Under the pieces are notes generated by a model that did no database searches, was not told the origin of the DNA, and saw nothing but the letters and a program-made list of their open reading frames with translations. Below, one piece after another: positions 37,325-47,799 of a DNA stretch of 64,000 nucleotides (positions are counted from its first letter, which is position 1; every line of letters starts with the position of its first letter). Source of the DNA: Meghimatium bilineatum (lineage: Eukaryota; Mollusca; Gastropoda; Stylommatophora; Philomycidae). The position numbers and the translations under genes are program-made. Location: contig CM067311.1 of NCBI GenBank assembly GCA_034231615.1, positions 14,975,360-15,039,359 on the forward strand. Direction: 5' to 3'.

Positions 37325-37858
37325 GATGATAATGATGACATAATCACTTTAGCCGTGAGCAAGTAGCTCTTGACACTTGATGATGATGAAATAATCCCTT
37401 TAGCTGTGAACAGGTAGCTCTTTACACATGGTGATGATGAAATAATCCCTTTAGCTGTGAACAGGTAGCTCTTGACACATGATGATGATGAAATAATCCC
37501 TTTAGCTGTGAACAGGTAGCTCTTGACACTTGATGATGATGAAATAATCCCTTTAGCTGTGAACAGGTAGCTCTTGACACATGATGATGATGCATCCCGT
37601 TATCTGTGAGCTGGTAGCTTTTGACACATGATGATGATGCATCCCGTTATCTGTGAGCAGGTAGCTCTTGATACATGATGATGATGCATCCCGTTATCTG
37701 TGAGCAGGTAGCTCTTGACACATGATGATGATGCATCCCGTTACCTGTGAGCAGGTAGCTCTTGACACATGATGATGATGCATCCCGTTACCTGTGAGCA
37801 GGTAGCTCTTGACACATGATGATGATGCATCCCGTTACCTGTGAGCAGGTAGCTCTTG
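37325..37858. repeat. Two-block minisatellite, 51-bp then 47-bp units
   Basis: Five units of about 51 bp ('gatgatgatgaaataatccc' then 'tttagctgtgaacaggtagc') are followed from 37583 by six 47-bp units in which 'aaataatccctttag' is replaced by 'catcccgtta'. The block boundary shows a unit-length change with each version amplified separately. It forms the left part of family C copy 2. Confidence 0.93.
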
Positions 37859-38440
37859 AAAGTCCATAGCCTTTTTTGACATAAGCACAGGTTCTTCTCA
37901 GTTGTGTAACTGAGGTGCCTGCCAGACTCACGTAAGGTTGTCTCAAAGGTATGGATGGTTAGGGGGAGTTTATAGATGCATATGTTTTGTCCCCAAAGGG
38001 AGGCATTCCACTGTGGCAGTATCTTAGGATTATCACATCCTGCTAGGAGCACAGCACACACATCTGAGCCAACAATCTCATCATTCTTCTGTCAGATTTG
38101 TTGACACATCCGCAGTGATGCACATTAAGTATTCCTCTGCCACAACTGGACAATGGTGCAATGTCTGCTGGTCGGTAGCTCTTCAGCATCCATGATCAAA
38201 GATTATTTGATAGAAAACAAAAGTAAGAAATTGAAACAAGATGATATTTTTTCACTCGTGACAGATATTCAAAATAACCCCCCCCCCCCCCCAACTTTCC
38301 TTAGTAACCTATTACAACATTCCTGGAAAGAAGACGGTATCCTTATTCTTTGTACCCGGAACCAGCAGTCCAGGCCCAAGTTACTATATGGGCGATTGGT
38401 CCTGTATAGAATAGTTTGTTTTAGGTTGCCATGAGTCTCC
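37858..38440 (+). repeat. Family C dispersed repeat, copy 2
   Basis: It carries the 'ctcagttgtgtaactgag' hairpin at about 37896-37913, then the 'tgtctcaaaggtatgg', 'gtccccaaagggaggcattc' and 'gtcagatttgttgac' blocks shared with 32341-32790 (inverted) and 42985-44440. A C-run of about 14 at 38279-38292 corresponds to a shorter C-run near 44272. A 93-codon open frame at 38153-38434 is not conserved in the other copies. Confidence 0.7.
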
Positions 38441-39100
38441 CACAGTTTGTTCTGTAGAGATATTCCTGTGGACCAGGATATTGCTCTGTCAACAAATTCT
38501 CTGGGGCAATACTGTAGTATATATTCTGGGTAGGTGTTGTTATTCTGCACATGTTGGTTGCAGAGTCGCTAATACCGATTCGGGGTAAGTGTGCTTTTAG
38601 ATGGCAATGTTCCATTCTCAGTCGAAATACCCTGACTTGTTCCTGTCAGTTGAATTTGTTCATGCTGTCTTGCTCGGAGCTGTAGTTTCCATTTAGTTCT
38701 CTCCACTAAAGTCTCATAGATTATTTTAGCGGAGATGCTACTTCCCTGAAATTTTGAAGTACGTGGGATTGAGGGAGATTATCTGCTATTTTTGACAATT
38801 CGTCTTTGCTTTCAGGCATTCATTTAGCATCTAATTATTCTTTATATTTGTACAATATCTTTACTTTTTCTAAATACTCTATTTAGCTGAAAGGGAAAAT
38901 AGCTGTGTTTGAATTTCTAAACCACCACCCCATACTTCCTTATTTACAGATCTGGTGCTATGCCATTATTGGAGCTAGTTTTCAAGTAGTAATGTTTAAG
39001 TTAACCAATACATTTATTAAATGCCGTAGGGGTGTAAGATGTTAATGACCTAACATTTCAGTGGCTCTGCTATATGAGGGTGGTAGCCATCTCCTCTCCC
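38441..39100. other. No feature recognised
   Basis: Single-copy-looking sequence without long open frames or tandem structure that I can see. Confidence 0.4.
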
Positions 39101-39109
39101 TCAGTCTTT

Positions 39110-39262
39110 ACTTCCTGGATTAATCCGGTACCCAATTAAGGCTGGGTTGACCCGGGAGCCTTTGTGATCTGAAAAATGTTTCCGCCTCAAACTGGGGAAT
39201 GAAACCAAGACCACTCATATGCGAAACCAGCCCGCTATCCACTGCCCTACCCAGCTCCCTGT
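39110..39262 (-). mobile_element. tRNA-derived SINE
   Basis: On the minus strand the head reads 'ggagctgggtagggcagtgg' then 'atagcgggctgg', a diverged Pol III A-box region. 'ggtcttggtttcattccccag' is replaced here by the shorter description: a B box of GGT-x5-TTCATTCCC type. Between them lies an anticodon-arm-like 'ggtttcgcatatgag'. The body continues with 'cccgggtcaacccagcc' and 'ttgggtaccggat'. The spacing of A and B boxes fits a tRNA-derived SINE, not an intact tRNA gene. Confidence 0.65.
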
Positions 39263-39522
39263 ATTTTTCAAGTACATGTTTTATCCGAAGATTTAAGATT
39301 GTGAACTTCATCACGTTTTATCCTAAGGTTAAGATTGTGAACTTCAGCCCATGTTTTATCTTAGGGTTAATTTGCTTCTCACTTATATAGTTGACTGGAA
39401 TTTCTCTGTGTAATGTTGTTCTGTTAGTTTGCAGTACAGCAAATTGAAATATTTGTACTTTCAACTTGGCATATCCATTTTTCTGCATGTCCCCAATATA
39501 TATCATTGTCTTCCTCTCACCG

Positions 39523-39915
39523 GTGTGTTGCCAGGGCACGAAAGGGGAGCAAAGACAACACTTACCTGCCACGTAGTAAGTGGCAACTAAGGAGGTTTGT
39601 GGGTGTTATTGACATTTCCAACCCATAGGTCAAAGTGACTCTTCTTCTTCAGCGTCCATTCTCAAACTTCTGCTGAATCTCTCTTGTAGCAAGACAATGG
39701 TACTACTAGATTTCCAGCAAGACGTAATCCAGAGAAAGGAAATTCATTGTGTCCCCATTTTATTTGCATCAGTGGCCTGACTCAAAAGTAAATCAACCAT
39801 GCTCAATCTGGATCTTTCAGGTCGAAAGGTACAGATATTGCAGTCATTCTGTAAGCCAAAACAACAGAATCTATTCTCCAGACTACTTCTAGATAACCAT
39901 CAGGAGTTTTGGGGG
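39523..39915 (+). repeat. SINE-B copy split by SINE-A
   Basis: The 5' part at 39523-39641 ('gtgtgttgccagggcacg' to 'ggtcaaagtgactc') and the 3' part at 39784-39915 ('ccatgctcaatctgg' to 'catcaggagtttt') belong to one SINE-B, interrupted by a SINE-A on the minus strand. Confidence 0.75.
39642..39777 (-). mobile_element. SINE-A inserted in SINE-B, 6-bp TSD
   Basis: 'tgactc' lies at 39636-39641 and 39778-39783. The copy keeps the GAA tail (plus-strand TTC at 39642) and is truncated at its 5' end. Confidence 0.75.
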
Positions 39916-39916
39916 C

Positions 39917-40053
39917 ATTCATTCTCAAACTCTCACTTTATCTCTTGTATAGCAGAACACTAGTCTTACTAGATTTCCAGCAGGATGTAATTTAGAGAAC
40001 ACAAATACATTGTGTCGCAATTGTATTTGCGCCAATACATCCGACTTCGGCGT
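39917..40053 (-). repeat. SINE-A copy
   Basis: From 'cattcattctcaaactc' to 'catccgacttcggcg' this is a diverged, nearly full SINE-A directly following the SINE-B end. Confidence 0.75.
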
Positions 40054-40184
40054 TAGTAACTAATATATTCATTATTTTTACTACTTTGACTGAACAGTAA
40101 ATGTCTGTAACTGTATTGATAGTATAGTAAGCAAAGGGTGTGATTTTTCTACACTCGTCCGAATGATGGAGGAAAGGTGTATGG

Positions 40185-40300
40185 AGGGCTTTGAAGGGCT
40201 TTTTGTGATAGGGGTGTTGGGAGAGCTTTTTGTGATAGGGTGTTAGGAGGACTTTTTATGATAGGGTGTTAGGAGGGATTTTTGTGATAGGGTTTATTGG
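40185..40300. repeat. Short minisatellite, about 30 bp, four units
   Basis: Units of 'ctttttgtgatagggtgtta' followed by 'ggaggg' with small variations. Confidence 0.75.
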
Positions 40301-40529
40301 TCTGCTTTTTTTTCTAACATCGCCAGAGTGGAATCCCTACAACCCTGATAGGTTATGGGCCATTATTATTATACGCCAGACGTACGAAAGAACTGGTTCT
40401 CATACTTGTTGTCATAGCCACAGACACACCACAGAGTTTTAGAATGAATGCAGATGAAGAACTTTACATCAGCGATGTTGTCATTTGTTTTTGTATTATA
40501 AATATGTTTTTTCACTTAATGATTTTTCA

Positions 40530-40660
40530 TATTATGTGATACTAATTGGTGCTAATTAGTCATGTACAGAGCTGCAGATTATGTAATAATTTTCACAAAC
40601 ATATATTTTGATATTAATTGGTGCTATTTAGTTGTGTACAGAGCTGCAGACTAAACAATA
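40530..40660. repeat. 70-bp direct duplication
   Basis: 'aattggtgctaattagtcat' then 'gtacagagctgcaga' at about 40545 recurs near 40615 with few changes. Confidence 0.65.
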
Positions 40661-41077
40661 TATTCATATTTGATATATCAACATTGTAATCATTTAAATA
40701 TATTTGTGCTTCACTAATGAAGATAGAAATCTTTTGAGCAGACATCAAATATTTTTTTATTGTAGGAGTGTACAAACAATTCATTATGATTTTTGGAGCT
40801 TTCCCTGAATGCGTGCCTACCAAATTATTTTTATTATTTCTCTTGGTTATGTTTGTCAGATAATGGGTATTTATTAGCCCAAATGCTAACCCTAACTCAT
40901 ACAACTCTCCTAACCACACATACGATCATCTTAAATAAATAAATATTTAAGTTAATAAACATAGATAAACAAATTTATAAACATAATCAGGGAAATAATC
41001 AAAATACAATTTTATTGGGTAGGCACGCATTCGAGGACAGATCCTGATTGTTTCTAAAATAAATCCTCAATGTTTCA

Positions 41078-41845
41078 TCTTCAGCATTTTTTTAATCAAA
41101 CTTCCACTGGATCTCTCTTGTAGCAGGACAATGGATGGTCCTAGATTTTATCTCTCTTGTAGCAGGACAATGGATGGTCTTAGATTTTATCTCTCTTGTA
41201 GCAGGACAATGGATGGTCTTAGATTTTATCTCTCTTGTAGCAGGACAATGGATGGTCTTAGATTTTATCTCTCTTGTAGCAGGACAATGGATGGTCCTAG
41301 ATTTTATCTCTCTTGTAGCAGGACAATGGATGGTCTTAGATTTTATCTCTCTTGTAGCAGGACAATGGATGGTCTTAGATTTTATCTCTCTTGTAGCAGG
41401 ACAATGGATGGTCCTAGATTTTATCTCTCTTGTAGCAGGACAATGGATGGTCTTAGATTTTATCTCTCTTGTAGCAGGACAATGGATGGTCCTAGATTTT
41501 ATCTCTCTTGTAGCAGGACAATGGATGGTCTTAGATTTTATCTCTCTTGTAGCAGGACAATGGATGGTCTTAGATTTTATCTCTCTTGTAGCAGGACAAT
41601 GGATGGTCTTAGATTTTATCTCTCTTGTAGCAGGACAATGGATGGTCCTAGATTTTATCTCTCTTGTAGCAGGACAATGGATGGTCCTAGATTTTATCTC
41701 TCTTGTAGCAGGACAATGGTCTAAGATTTTATATCTCTTGTAGCAGGACAATGGTCCTAGATTTTCAACAGGATGTAGTCTAGAGAATGGAAATGAGTTG
41801 TGCCGGTGTTTTATTTGTACCAATGGCCCAATACATTTGTCTCAG
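41078..41845 (-). repeat. SINE-A with internal 39-bp expansion
   Basis: Both ends are ordinary SINE-A: TTC tail and 'caaacttccactgg' at the left, 'gatgtagtctagagaatgg' to 'catttgtctc' at the right. The middle, 41120-41758, holds about 15-16 units of 39 bp ('tctctcttgtagcaggacaa' then 'tggatggtcttagatttta'), which occurs once in other copies. 39 is divisible by three, so all frames stay open, including a 243-codon one on the minus strand; this is not evidence of coding. Confidence 0.93.
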
Positions 41846-41989
41846 TGCTCTATATTATATTATCCATGTACTAAGGGAAATTTTCAGCACATTGTGTGGT
41901 TTCCTGATGATTTATCTCTACAAATTTTGCTGTGTCAAATATTTGCTTTATAACAGTAATTAACAGACTGCCAATCTACATACTTTGAA

Positions 41990-42600
41990 AGTTTATGAAT
42001 GACCAGTGTTGCCGTGTGATTCATATCTTTAGTTTCTTCCAACCTCTTGGATATCACAGGGATCTCTTCCCTGCACATGATAGTACTGGTGGTAATGACA
42101 GAACAGTTCGACTTGCTTAAAACATGTCGAGTCTGTGAATGATCTTTATGAAGGGAAATTGAAGTGTAAAATAATGACTTTGTAACAGGACTTTAAAAAA
42201 AGTCCCACCAAAGATGGATGTGTCGAGCCATTGCGGAAAAATAACAGCGACATAATTTATTTACATTTTCTGGACTACACCCTGCTGGAAATATAAGACT
42301 ATTGTCCTGCTACAAGAGAGAACCAGCGGGAGTTTGAGAATGAACGCTGAAGAGGATGAAGTAAAGAATGTGTACATGCATTGAGAGATTATAAATGGCT
42401 GATGCTGCTGTGAGTCATTGATATCTCTAGTTTCTTCCAACCTCTTAGGTAGGGTATCTCATGGATATACTTCTCCGGACATGATAAGCTCTTCCATCCT
42501 CTTGGGTATCTCATGGATATACTTCCCCAGACATGATAAGCTCATCCATCCCCTGGGTATCTCATGGATACACTTCCTCGGTCGTGAGGGCATTTGATGG
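41990..42600. repeat. Local duplication and 57-bp tandem, split by a SINE-A
   Basis: 'agtttcttccaacctctt' occurs near 42031 and 42430 within longer similar blocks. From 42440 to 42600 a unit of about 57 bp ('ggtatctcatggatatactt' then 'gacatgataagctc') repeats three times. A SINE-A (plus strand) occupies 42212-42352. Confidence 0.65.
42212..42352 (+). repeat. SINE-A copy
   Basis: From 'ccaaagatggatgtgtcgag' to 'gagaatgaacgctgaagagg', with the central 'attgtcctgctacaagagag'. No clear target-site duplication. Confidence 0.75.
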
Positions 42601-42770
42601 CTGGTCACATTCAATAGAAAGTCATATTGGCTCAGAAGTCATACTGAAGTGGGATGAAAATATCAGATATCACAGCTAAGATATACATTTTGACAATTTA
42701 TTCCATTATCCGGAGTGTACCCTGGTGATCTTCAGGAGTTAAAGAGTCAAAGCAGAAGAGGAGTTCAGTA
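42595..42770 (+). repeat. SINE-B, 3' two-thirds
   Basis: It shows 'ggctcagaagtcatactgaa', 'atcacagctaagatata', 'tccggagtgtaccctgg' and 'ttcaggagtt', the SINE-B order, then a weak GA-rich tail. Confidence 0.6.
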
Positions 42771-43066
42771 TCACCCTGCCTTATTGAACAATATTTCCAT
42801 GAGTTAAATGTTTTTTCCAACTGACTAATCTCATTCATTAAAGATGATGATGAAATAATCCCTTTAGATGTACGCAGGTAGCTTTAGATGTACGCAGGTA
42901 GCTTTAGATGTACGCAGGTAGCTTTAGATTTACGCAGGTAACTTTAGGTGTATGCAGGTAGCTTTAGATGTACGCAGGTAGCTTTCGACAGTCCTTCTAG
43001 AAAAACCACATGTCCTCATCGGTTGAGTAACTGAGGTGATACACAAGTTCGCATAAGATTTACTGT

Positions 43067-43224
43067 TTCTTCTTCTTCAGCATTTATTCTCAAACTCCCA
43101 TTGGATCTCTCTTATAGCAGGACAATGGTTAAACTATATTTCCAGCAGGATGTAGTCTAGAAAATGGAAATATGTTGTGTACCCGTTTTATTTGCACCAA
43201 TGGCCCGATACATCCATCCTCTGC
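43067..43224 (-). repeat. SINE-A inside family C copy 3
   Basis: Full-length copy from the TTC tail to 'cccgatacatccatcc'. It separates family C blocks that are adjacent in copies 1 and 2. Confidence 0.8.
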
Positions 43225-43411
43225 AGTATTTGCCATTTCAAAATTTATGGTTGTCTTAGGGAGTTTTATGGATACATGTTTAGTCCCTGAATGGAGACAT
43301 TCCAGTGTGGCAATATCCCAGTATCATCACATCGTTCTAGGAGGGCAGAATTATATGTCTGGGCCAACTAGTTCATCCATTCTTCTATCAGATCTGTTGA
43401 CCCATCTGCAG

Positions 43412-44057
43412 TGATGCCACCTAGTCTTCCCCGCCATGTGGGATTGTACCACCTAGTCTTCCCCGTCATGTGGGATTGTACCACCTAGTCTTCCCCACCA
43501 TGTGGGATTGTACCACCTAGTCTTCTCCGCCATGTGGGATTGTACCACCTAGTCTTCCCCGTCATGTGGGATTGTACCACCTAGTCTTCCCCGCCATGTG
43601 GGATTGTACCACCTAGTCTTCCCCGCCATGTGGGATTGTACCACCTAGTCTTCCCCACCATGTGGGATTGTACCACCTAGTCTTCCCCGCCATGTGGGAT
43701 TGTACCACCTAGTCTTCCCCGCCATGTGGGATTGTACCACCTAGTATTCCCCACCATGTGGGATTGTACCACCTAGTCTTCCCCGCCATGTGGGATTGTA
43801 CCACCTAGTCTTCCCCGCCATGTGGGATTGTACCACCTAGTCTTCCCCACCATGTGGGATTGTACCACCTAGTCTTCCCCACCATGTGGGATTGTACCAC
43901 CTAGTCTTTCCCGCCATGTGGGATTGTACCACCTAGTCTTCCCCACCATGTGGGATTGTACCACCTAGTCTTCCCCGCCATGTGGGATTGTACCACCTAG
44001 TCTTCCCCACCATGTGGGATTGTACCACCTAGTCTTCCCCGCCATGTGGGATTGTGC
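43412..44057. repeat. 32-bp minisatellite, about 20 units
   Basis: Units of 'accacctagtcttccccgcc' then 'atgtgggattgt' with C/T and G/A changes at two positions ('cgcc', 'cgtc', 'cacc'). The pattern of variants along the array could be used to trace duplications. Confidence 0.95.
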
Positions 44058-44094
44058 CACAAAGGTGCAATGTTTACTGCATCTCTTCATCATC

Positions 44095-44262
44095 TATGAT
44101 GATTTTTCACAGGTTGTCATCCTCGAGACAAGACATGCAGCAGCAATGATGATTTTTCACAGGTTATCATCCTTGAGACAAGACATGCAGCAGCAATGAT
44201 GATTTTTCATAGGTTATCATCCTCGAGACAAGACATGCAGCAGCAATGATGATTTTTCACAT
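44095..44262. repeat. 50-bp tandem, three and a half units
   Basis: 'atgatgatttttcacaggtt' then 'tcatcctcgagacaagacat' begin at 44097, 44147, 44197 and 44247. Confidence 0.9.
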
Positions 44263-44516
44263 GTCATCCCATCCCCCCAACTTTCTTGTCATCTCTCTAT
44301 GACATGCCTGAAAAGAAGAGGTCCTATTCTGTGCTCCTTGAGCTAGAAGTTTAGGCCAGGGTTATCACACAAATAAAACCATGAAGGAGTATGAGGTTGC
44401 CTAGATTCTTCCTGTGCCGGGTGGTGAAGTTTTGCTTTCATCTCCTGAATGGTGTTTCTCGTTGCATTTTTTAAGGGAAGTTTTCCAGGACTTTTTCAAG
44501 TCCCAGATGAATCTTT

Positions 44517-44606
44517 TACTCTTCATCAGCTGTTATTCTCAAACTCCCACTGGATCTCTCTTGTAGAAGGACAATGGTCCTACCAGACTTCCAGCAGGAT
44601 GTAGTA
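44517..44606 (-). repeat. SINE-A 3' half
   Basis: From 'cttcatcagctgttattctc' to 'cttccagcaggatgtag'; the 5' half is missing. Confidence 0.7.
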
Positions 44607-44764
44607 AATCATCGGCTGTGTCCCAGATGAGCGTGGTAATGTGTCATTAGCTAGACAGTATTCTACTCCAGCAGAAATCTCAACAGTTCAAGCATGGATC
44701 ATATAGACATAGATCTCAGCATGGAGATACTGGTCTCAACAGACTTCATCACAGTCAACACCAA

Positions 44765-45015
44765 TGTTTTCTCTTGATCCTAAAAGAGGAGCAAAGAATA
44801 GCAACACTACCTTCCATGCCTGTCATAAGATTCAACTATGGAGGTCATGGGGTGAAGTTGGCTTTTCCATTCCATATAGGGTCAAAATAACTCAGAAGCC
44901 ATGCTGAAGTCAGATGTGTCAAGCCAAAAGAAGCAGAAATCGGATCAAAACTACAAACCATGACACAATGCATTCTATATTTCGGACTTCATCCTGCTTA
45001 TCTGCAGAAATGTGA
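44765..45015 (+). repeat. SINE-B, nearly full
   Basis: It shows 'gaggagcaaagaatagcaac', 'atgcctgtcataag', 'ctcagaagccatgctgaag', 'aaccatgacacaatgcattc' and 'cttcatcctgcttatctgca' in the family order. Confidence 0.75.
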
Positions 45016-45029
45016 TAACAAATGCAGAA

Positions 45030-45435
45030 GTTGACTCTTATGACATGCATAGAAGGTAAAAAGTGTTGCTATTCTTTGTTCCCATTTTGGGCCACAACAA
45101 CAGTGTGGTGGATCGTTCAGACACAGATCTTCTTCGTTCTTTCTCAAACTCCTGCAGATTAGCAGAATGTAGTCCAGAGAAGGGAGTGCGTTGTGTCATG
45201 GTTTACAGCAATGCTGCAATATCTGTGCTTTATGGCCTGACACATCTGGCTTTAGCATGGTTGTGGGTCATGCTGACCCTATATTGGATGGGACAGCCAA
45301 CTCCATCCCATAACCTCCTTAGTCGACGCATGACATGCATAGAATATAAACAGTTGTGCTATTCATGCTCCAATTTCGGGCCACAACAGCACACCACATG
45401 TGCAATGGATCGTTCGGACACAGGTCTTAAGCAGA
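45030..45435 (-). repeat. SINE-B with a duplicated 90-bp end
   Basis: 45130-45330 is a minus-strand SINE-B body. A block of about 90 bp, from 'gacatgcatagaa' through 'gggccacaaca' to 'ggatcgttc.gacacag', lies at about 45036-45130 and again at about 45338-45425. The duplication includes the SINE 5' end and flanking sequence. Confidence 0.65.
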
Positions 45436-45754
45436 ATTCATCGCTGCGAAGATTATGAAGTGGGGGTAAACAAGCCAAAGTTCAGCACCGTAACCACTTA
45501 TTATGACATACGTACGTATGTAACATTGTTACTATTCTCTGCTCCTCTTTTGTATGTCCTTGTAACATATGGGTGTGTGAATCTCATTCATAATCACATG
45601 TATATTAGTTTCCAAACGATATATTTATATCTACCGCTATATGCCATTAAATACTTTTTTTTTTGTAAACTCATGTTGCACAATATAATCTGCATGCATT
45701 GTTTGTGTCACAATGAAATGTATATCATTATTCTATGCTTTATTTTGGTAATTC

Positions 45755-46070
45755 GCAATGTTATATTGAAAAAATTTTGGTAATTCAGAAAGTTATATTG
45801 AAAATTTTTTTGGTAATTCAGAATGTTATATTGACAATGTTTTTGGTAATTCAGAATGTTATATTGAAAATTTTTTTGGAAATTTTTTTTGGTATATTGA
45901 AGAAAAATTTGGTAATTCAGAATGTTATATTGACACAAATTTTGGTAATTCAGAATGTTATATTGAAAACATTTTGGTAATTCAGAATGTTATATTGAAA
46001 ATTTTTTTGGTAATTCGGAATGTTATATTGAAAAAACTTTTGGTAATTTAGAATGTTATATTGAAAAAAT
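45755..46070. repeat. AT-rich minisatellite, about 33 bp
   Basis: About nine irregular units of 'ttggtaattcagaatgttat' then 'attgaaaattttt'. Lengths vary by the T-run. Confidence 0.9.
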
Positions 46071-46185
46071 GATAAAAACTGGAAGTATATCCTGTATACA
46101 AGATACAATATTTAAGACATTGTTATACAACTCTTGTAGAATTTTTGGGCACCACTAATCTATGTCCATAAACCCATAATCTATC

Positions 46186-46276
46186 AAGATTATAGGGGTA
46201 CCGGATTGATAGCATCAACACACATAGTCAGGATTATAGGGGTACCAGATTGATAACACAGAGTCAGGATTATATT
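46186..46276. repeat. Short direct repeats
   Basis: 'gattataggggtaccgga' then 'ttgata' occurs twice, with a third 'caggattata' partial, leading into the 53-bp array. Confidence 0.7.
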
Positions 46277-46905
46277 TTGAGCAAGTATTTTCTCTGTTTC
46301 GAATGAAACATTTCCCGCCGAAGACAGATGTGTTGGGCCATTGGCGCAAATAAATCGGCAACACAACGCATTTCCATTCTCTGGACTACATCCAACGGGA
46401 AATCTTGCAGGATCATTGTCCTGTTACAAGAGAAATCCAGTGGGAATTTGAGAATGAACGCTGAAGAAGAAGAAGAATGAAACATTTGAATATAGCTGAT
46501 ATTTTGAGCAAGTATTTTCTCTGTTCATAATGAAACATTTGAATATAGCTGATATTTTGAGCAAGTATTTTCTCTGTTCATAATGAAACATTTGAATATA
46601 GCTGATATTTTGAGCAAGTATTTTCTCTGTTCATAATGAAAGATTTGAATATAGCTGATATTTTGAGCAAATATTTTCTCTGTTCATAATGAAAGATTTG
46701 AATATAGCTGATATTTTGAGCAAGTATTTTCTCTGTTCATAATGAAAGATTTGAATATAGCTGATATTTTGAGCAAATATTTTCTCTGTTTTGAATGAAA
46801 CATTTGAATATAGCTTATATTTTGAGCAAATATTTTCTCTGTTTAGAATGAAACATTTGAATATAGCTTATATTTTGAGCAAATATTTTCTCTGTTTCGA
46901 ATATT
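46276..46905. repeat. 53-bp minisatellite interrupted by SINE-A
   Basis: Units 'aatgaaacatttgaatatag' then 'ctgatattttgagcaagtat' and 'tttctctgttcat' repeat about eight times. The first unit is separated from the rest by SINE-A at 46314-46475. Confidence 0.93.
46314..46475 (+). mobile_element. SINE-A inserted in the 53-bp array, 12-bp TSD
   Basis: 'aatgaaacattt' at 46302-46313 and 46476-46487 flanks the copy. Because the array gives the pre-insertion sequence, the element boundaries are unusually certain: 5' 'cccgccgaagacagatg' and 3' 'gctgaagaagaagaag'. Confidence 0.92.
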
Positions 46906-46964
46906 ATGTTTATACTTTATTAATAAACAGTTTTCTAATAACAATTGTATTTGTTTTTCAACTG

Positions 46965-47205
46965 TGTGTTGCTGGGGGCCTGAAATAGCAGCACAGAATA
47001 GAAACACTGTTTACCATTCCATGCAGGATGTAAGAGGCTGTTATGGAGGTTATGGGGGGAAGTTGACTGTCTCATCCCATATAGGGTAAAAGTGATCCAA
47101 GCCATGCTGAGGTCAGATGTCGCAGACCGAAAGGCGCATATATCCATTCTCTAGGCTACATTCGGCTAATCTGCAGGAATTTGAGAAAAATTCAGAAGAA
47201 GAAGT
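46965..47205 (+). repeat. SINE-B, full length
   Basis: From 'gtgtgttgctgggggcctga' to 'tctgcaggaatttgag' and a GAAGAAGAAG tail. It is one of the best copies for the family consensus. Confidence 0.8.
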
Positions 47206-47533
47206 ACTTGCTTATATCATTTTATTGGCAGGCAATGCAGCAATAGACAGCACAATACTGAGAAGAGATGAAGCAGACTTGATCAAGGCAGTAATAAATT
47301 AATTTCAAGATGAAGATGATGTCAATGAGGCTGAGAACATACACATACAGAGAATGTCAGTAATGGGAGTATCTAGAGGGGAGGGAAGGAAAAGTAAATT
47401 TTTTGGAAAGTCCCAAAGGTCACACAAGCAAGACCTGACTGGGACTCTGAGTCTACATACACTGGGATGGCTGCTGGAACGGAGAGTGGAGCACTTATGG
47501 AAGTGCCCCACATGCTGTGATGCTAGATTCTAA
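47206..47533 (+). pseudogene. Unassigned coding-like frame with one internal stop
   Basis: Right after the SINE-B tail, a single frame reads 'VLAYIILLAGNAAIDSTILR' and 'RDEADLIKAVIN', meets TAA at 47300-47302, then stays open in the same frame for 76 more codons to TAA at 47531-47533. The second part includes 'DEDDVNEAENIHIQRMSVMG', 'RKSKFFGKSQRSHKQDL', 'LSLHTLGWLLERRVEHLWK' and 'CPTCC'. Staying in one frame across the stop suggests a decayed coding sequence, or two exons, rather than chance. I do not recognise the family. It may be transposon- or host-derived. Confidence 0.35.
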
Positions 47534-47799
47534 TCAAGAATCTGGAGACTGCCTTTTTGTATGCCTCATATATGTTTGTTTTTGTTGACTCATTTATTTC
47601 TGTAATCCATTGTTTGCAAAGGTTTGCCCCTGGTTTGTATCCATCTTGTCGGTATAGTAATGCTTTTTTGAGGGGACCCTGTCTGATGGTAGTCTGGAAG
47701 CATGTGAGAACCTCTTAATCTATTGTCTTCTGGTGTAATCGTGAATTGGCATTGTGTTTGTTACTGATGTTGTAATTTCTGATTCTGTAGTTTATTATT

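Larger units (their letters stand above)
42845..44440 (+). repeat. Family C dispersed repeat, copy 3, with three tandem arrays
   Basis: It starts with the same 'gatgatgaaataatccc' as copy 2. It then has six exact-length 20-bp units ('gctttagatgtacgcaggta', 42861-42980), the diverged hairpin region at 43021-43040, a SINE-A insertion, the 'gtcccTGAATGGAGACATTC' region, a 32-bp array and a 50-bp array. The right end matches copy 2 around 38290-38400 ('gaaaagaagaggtcc' against 'ggaaagaagacggtat'). Confidence 0.7.

Noticed and set aside
39110..39262. Functional tRNA gene
   Set aside because: The A/B boxes are diverged, acceptor pairing is not evident, and SINE body sequence follows directly.
41092..41823. 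243-codon minus-strand and about 200-codon plus-strand repetitive frames
   Set aside because: All arise from a 39-bp SINE-derived tandem, which keeps several frames open on both strands.
43412..44057. CRISPR-like appearance of regular repeats
   Set aside because: Units are contiguous with no unique spacers, and the context is eukaryotic.
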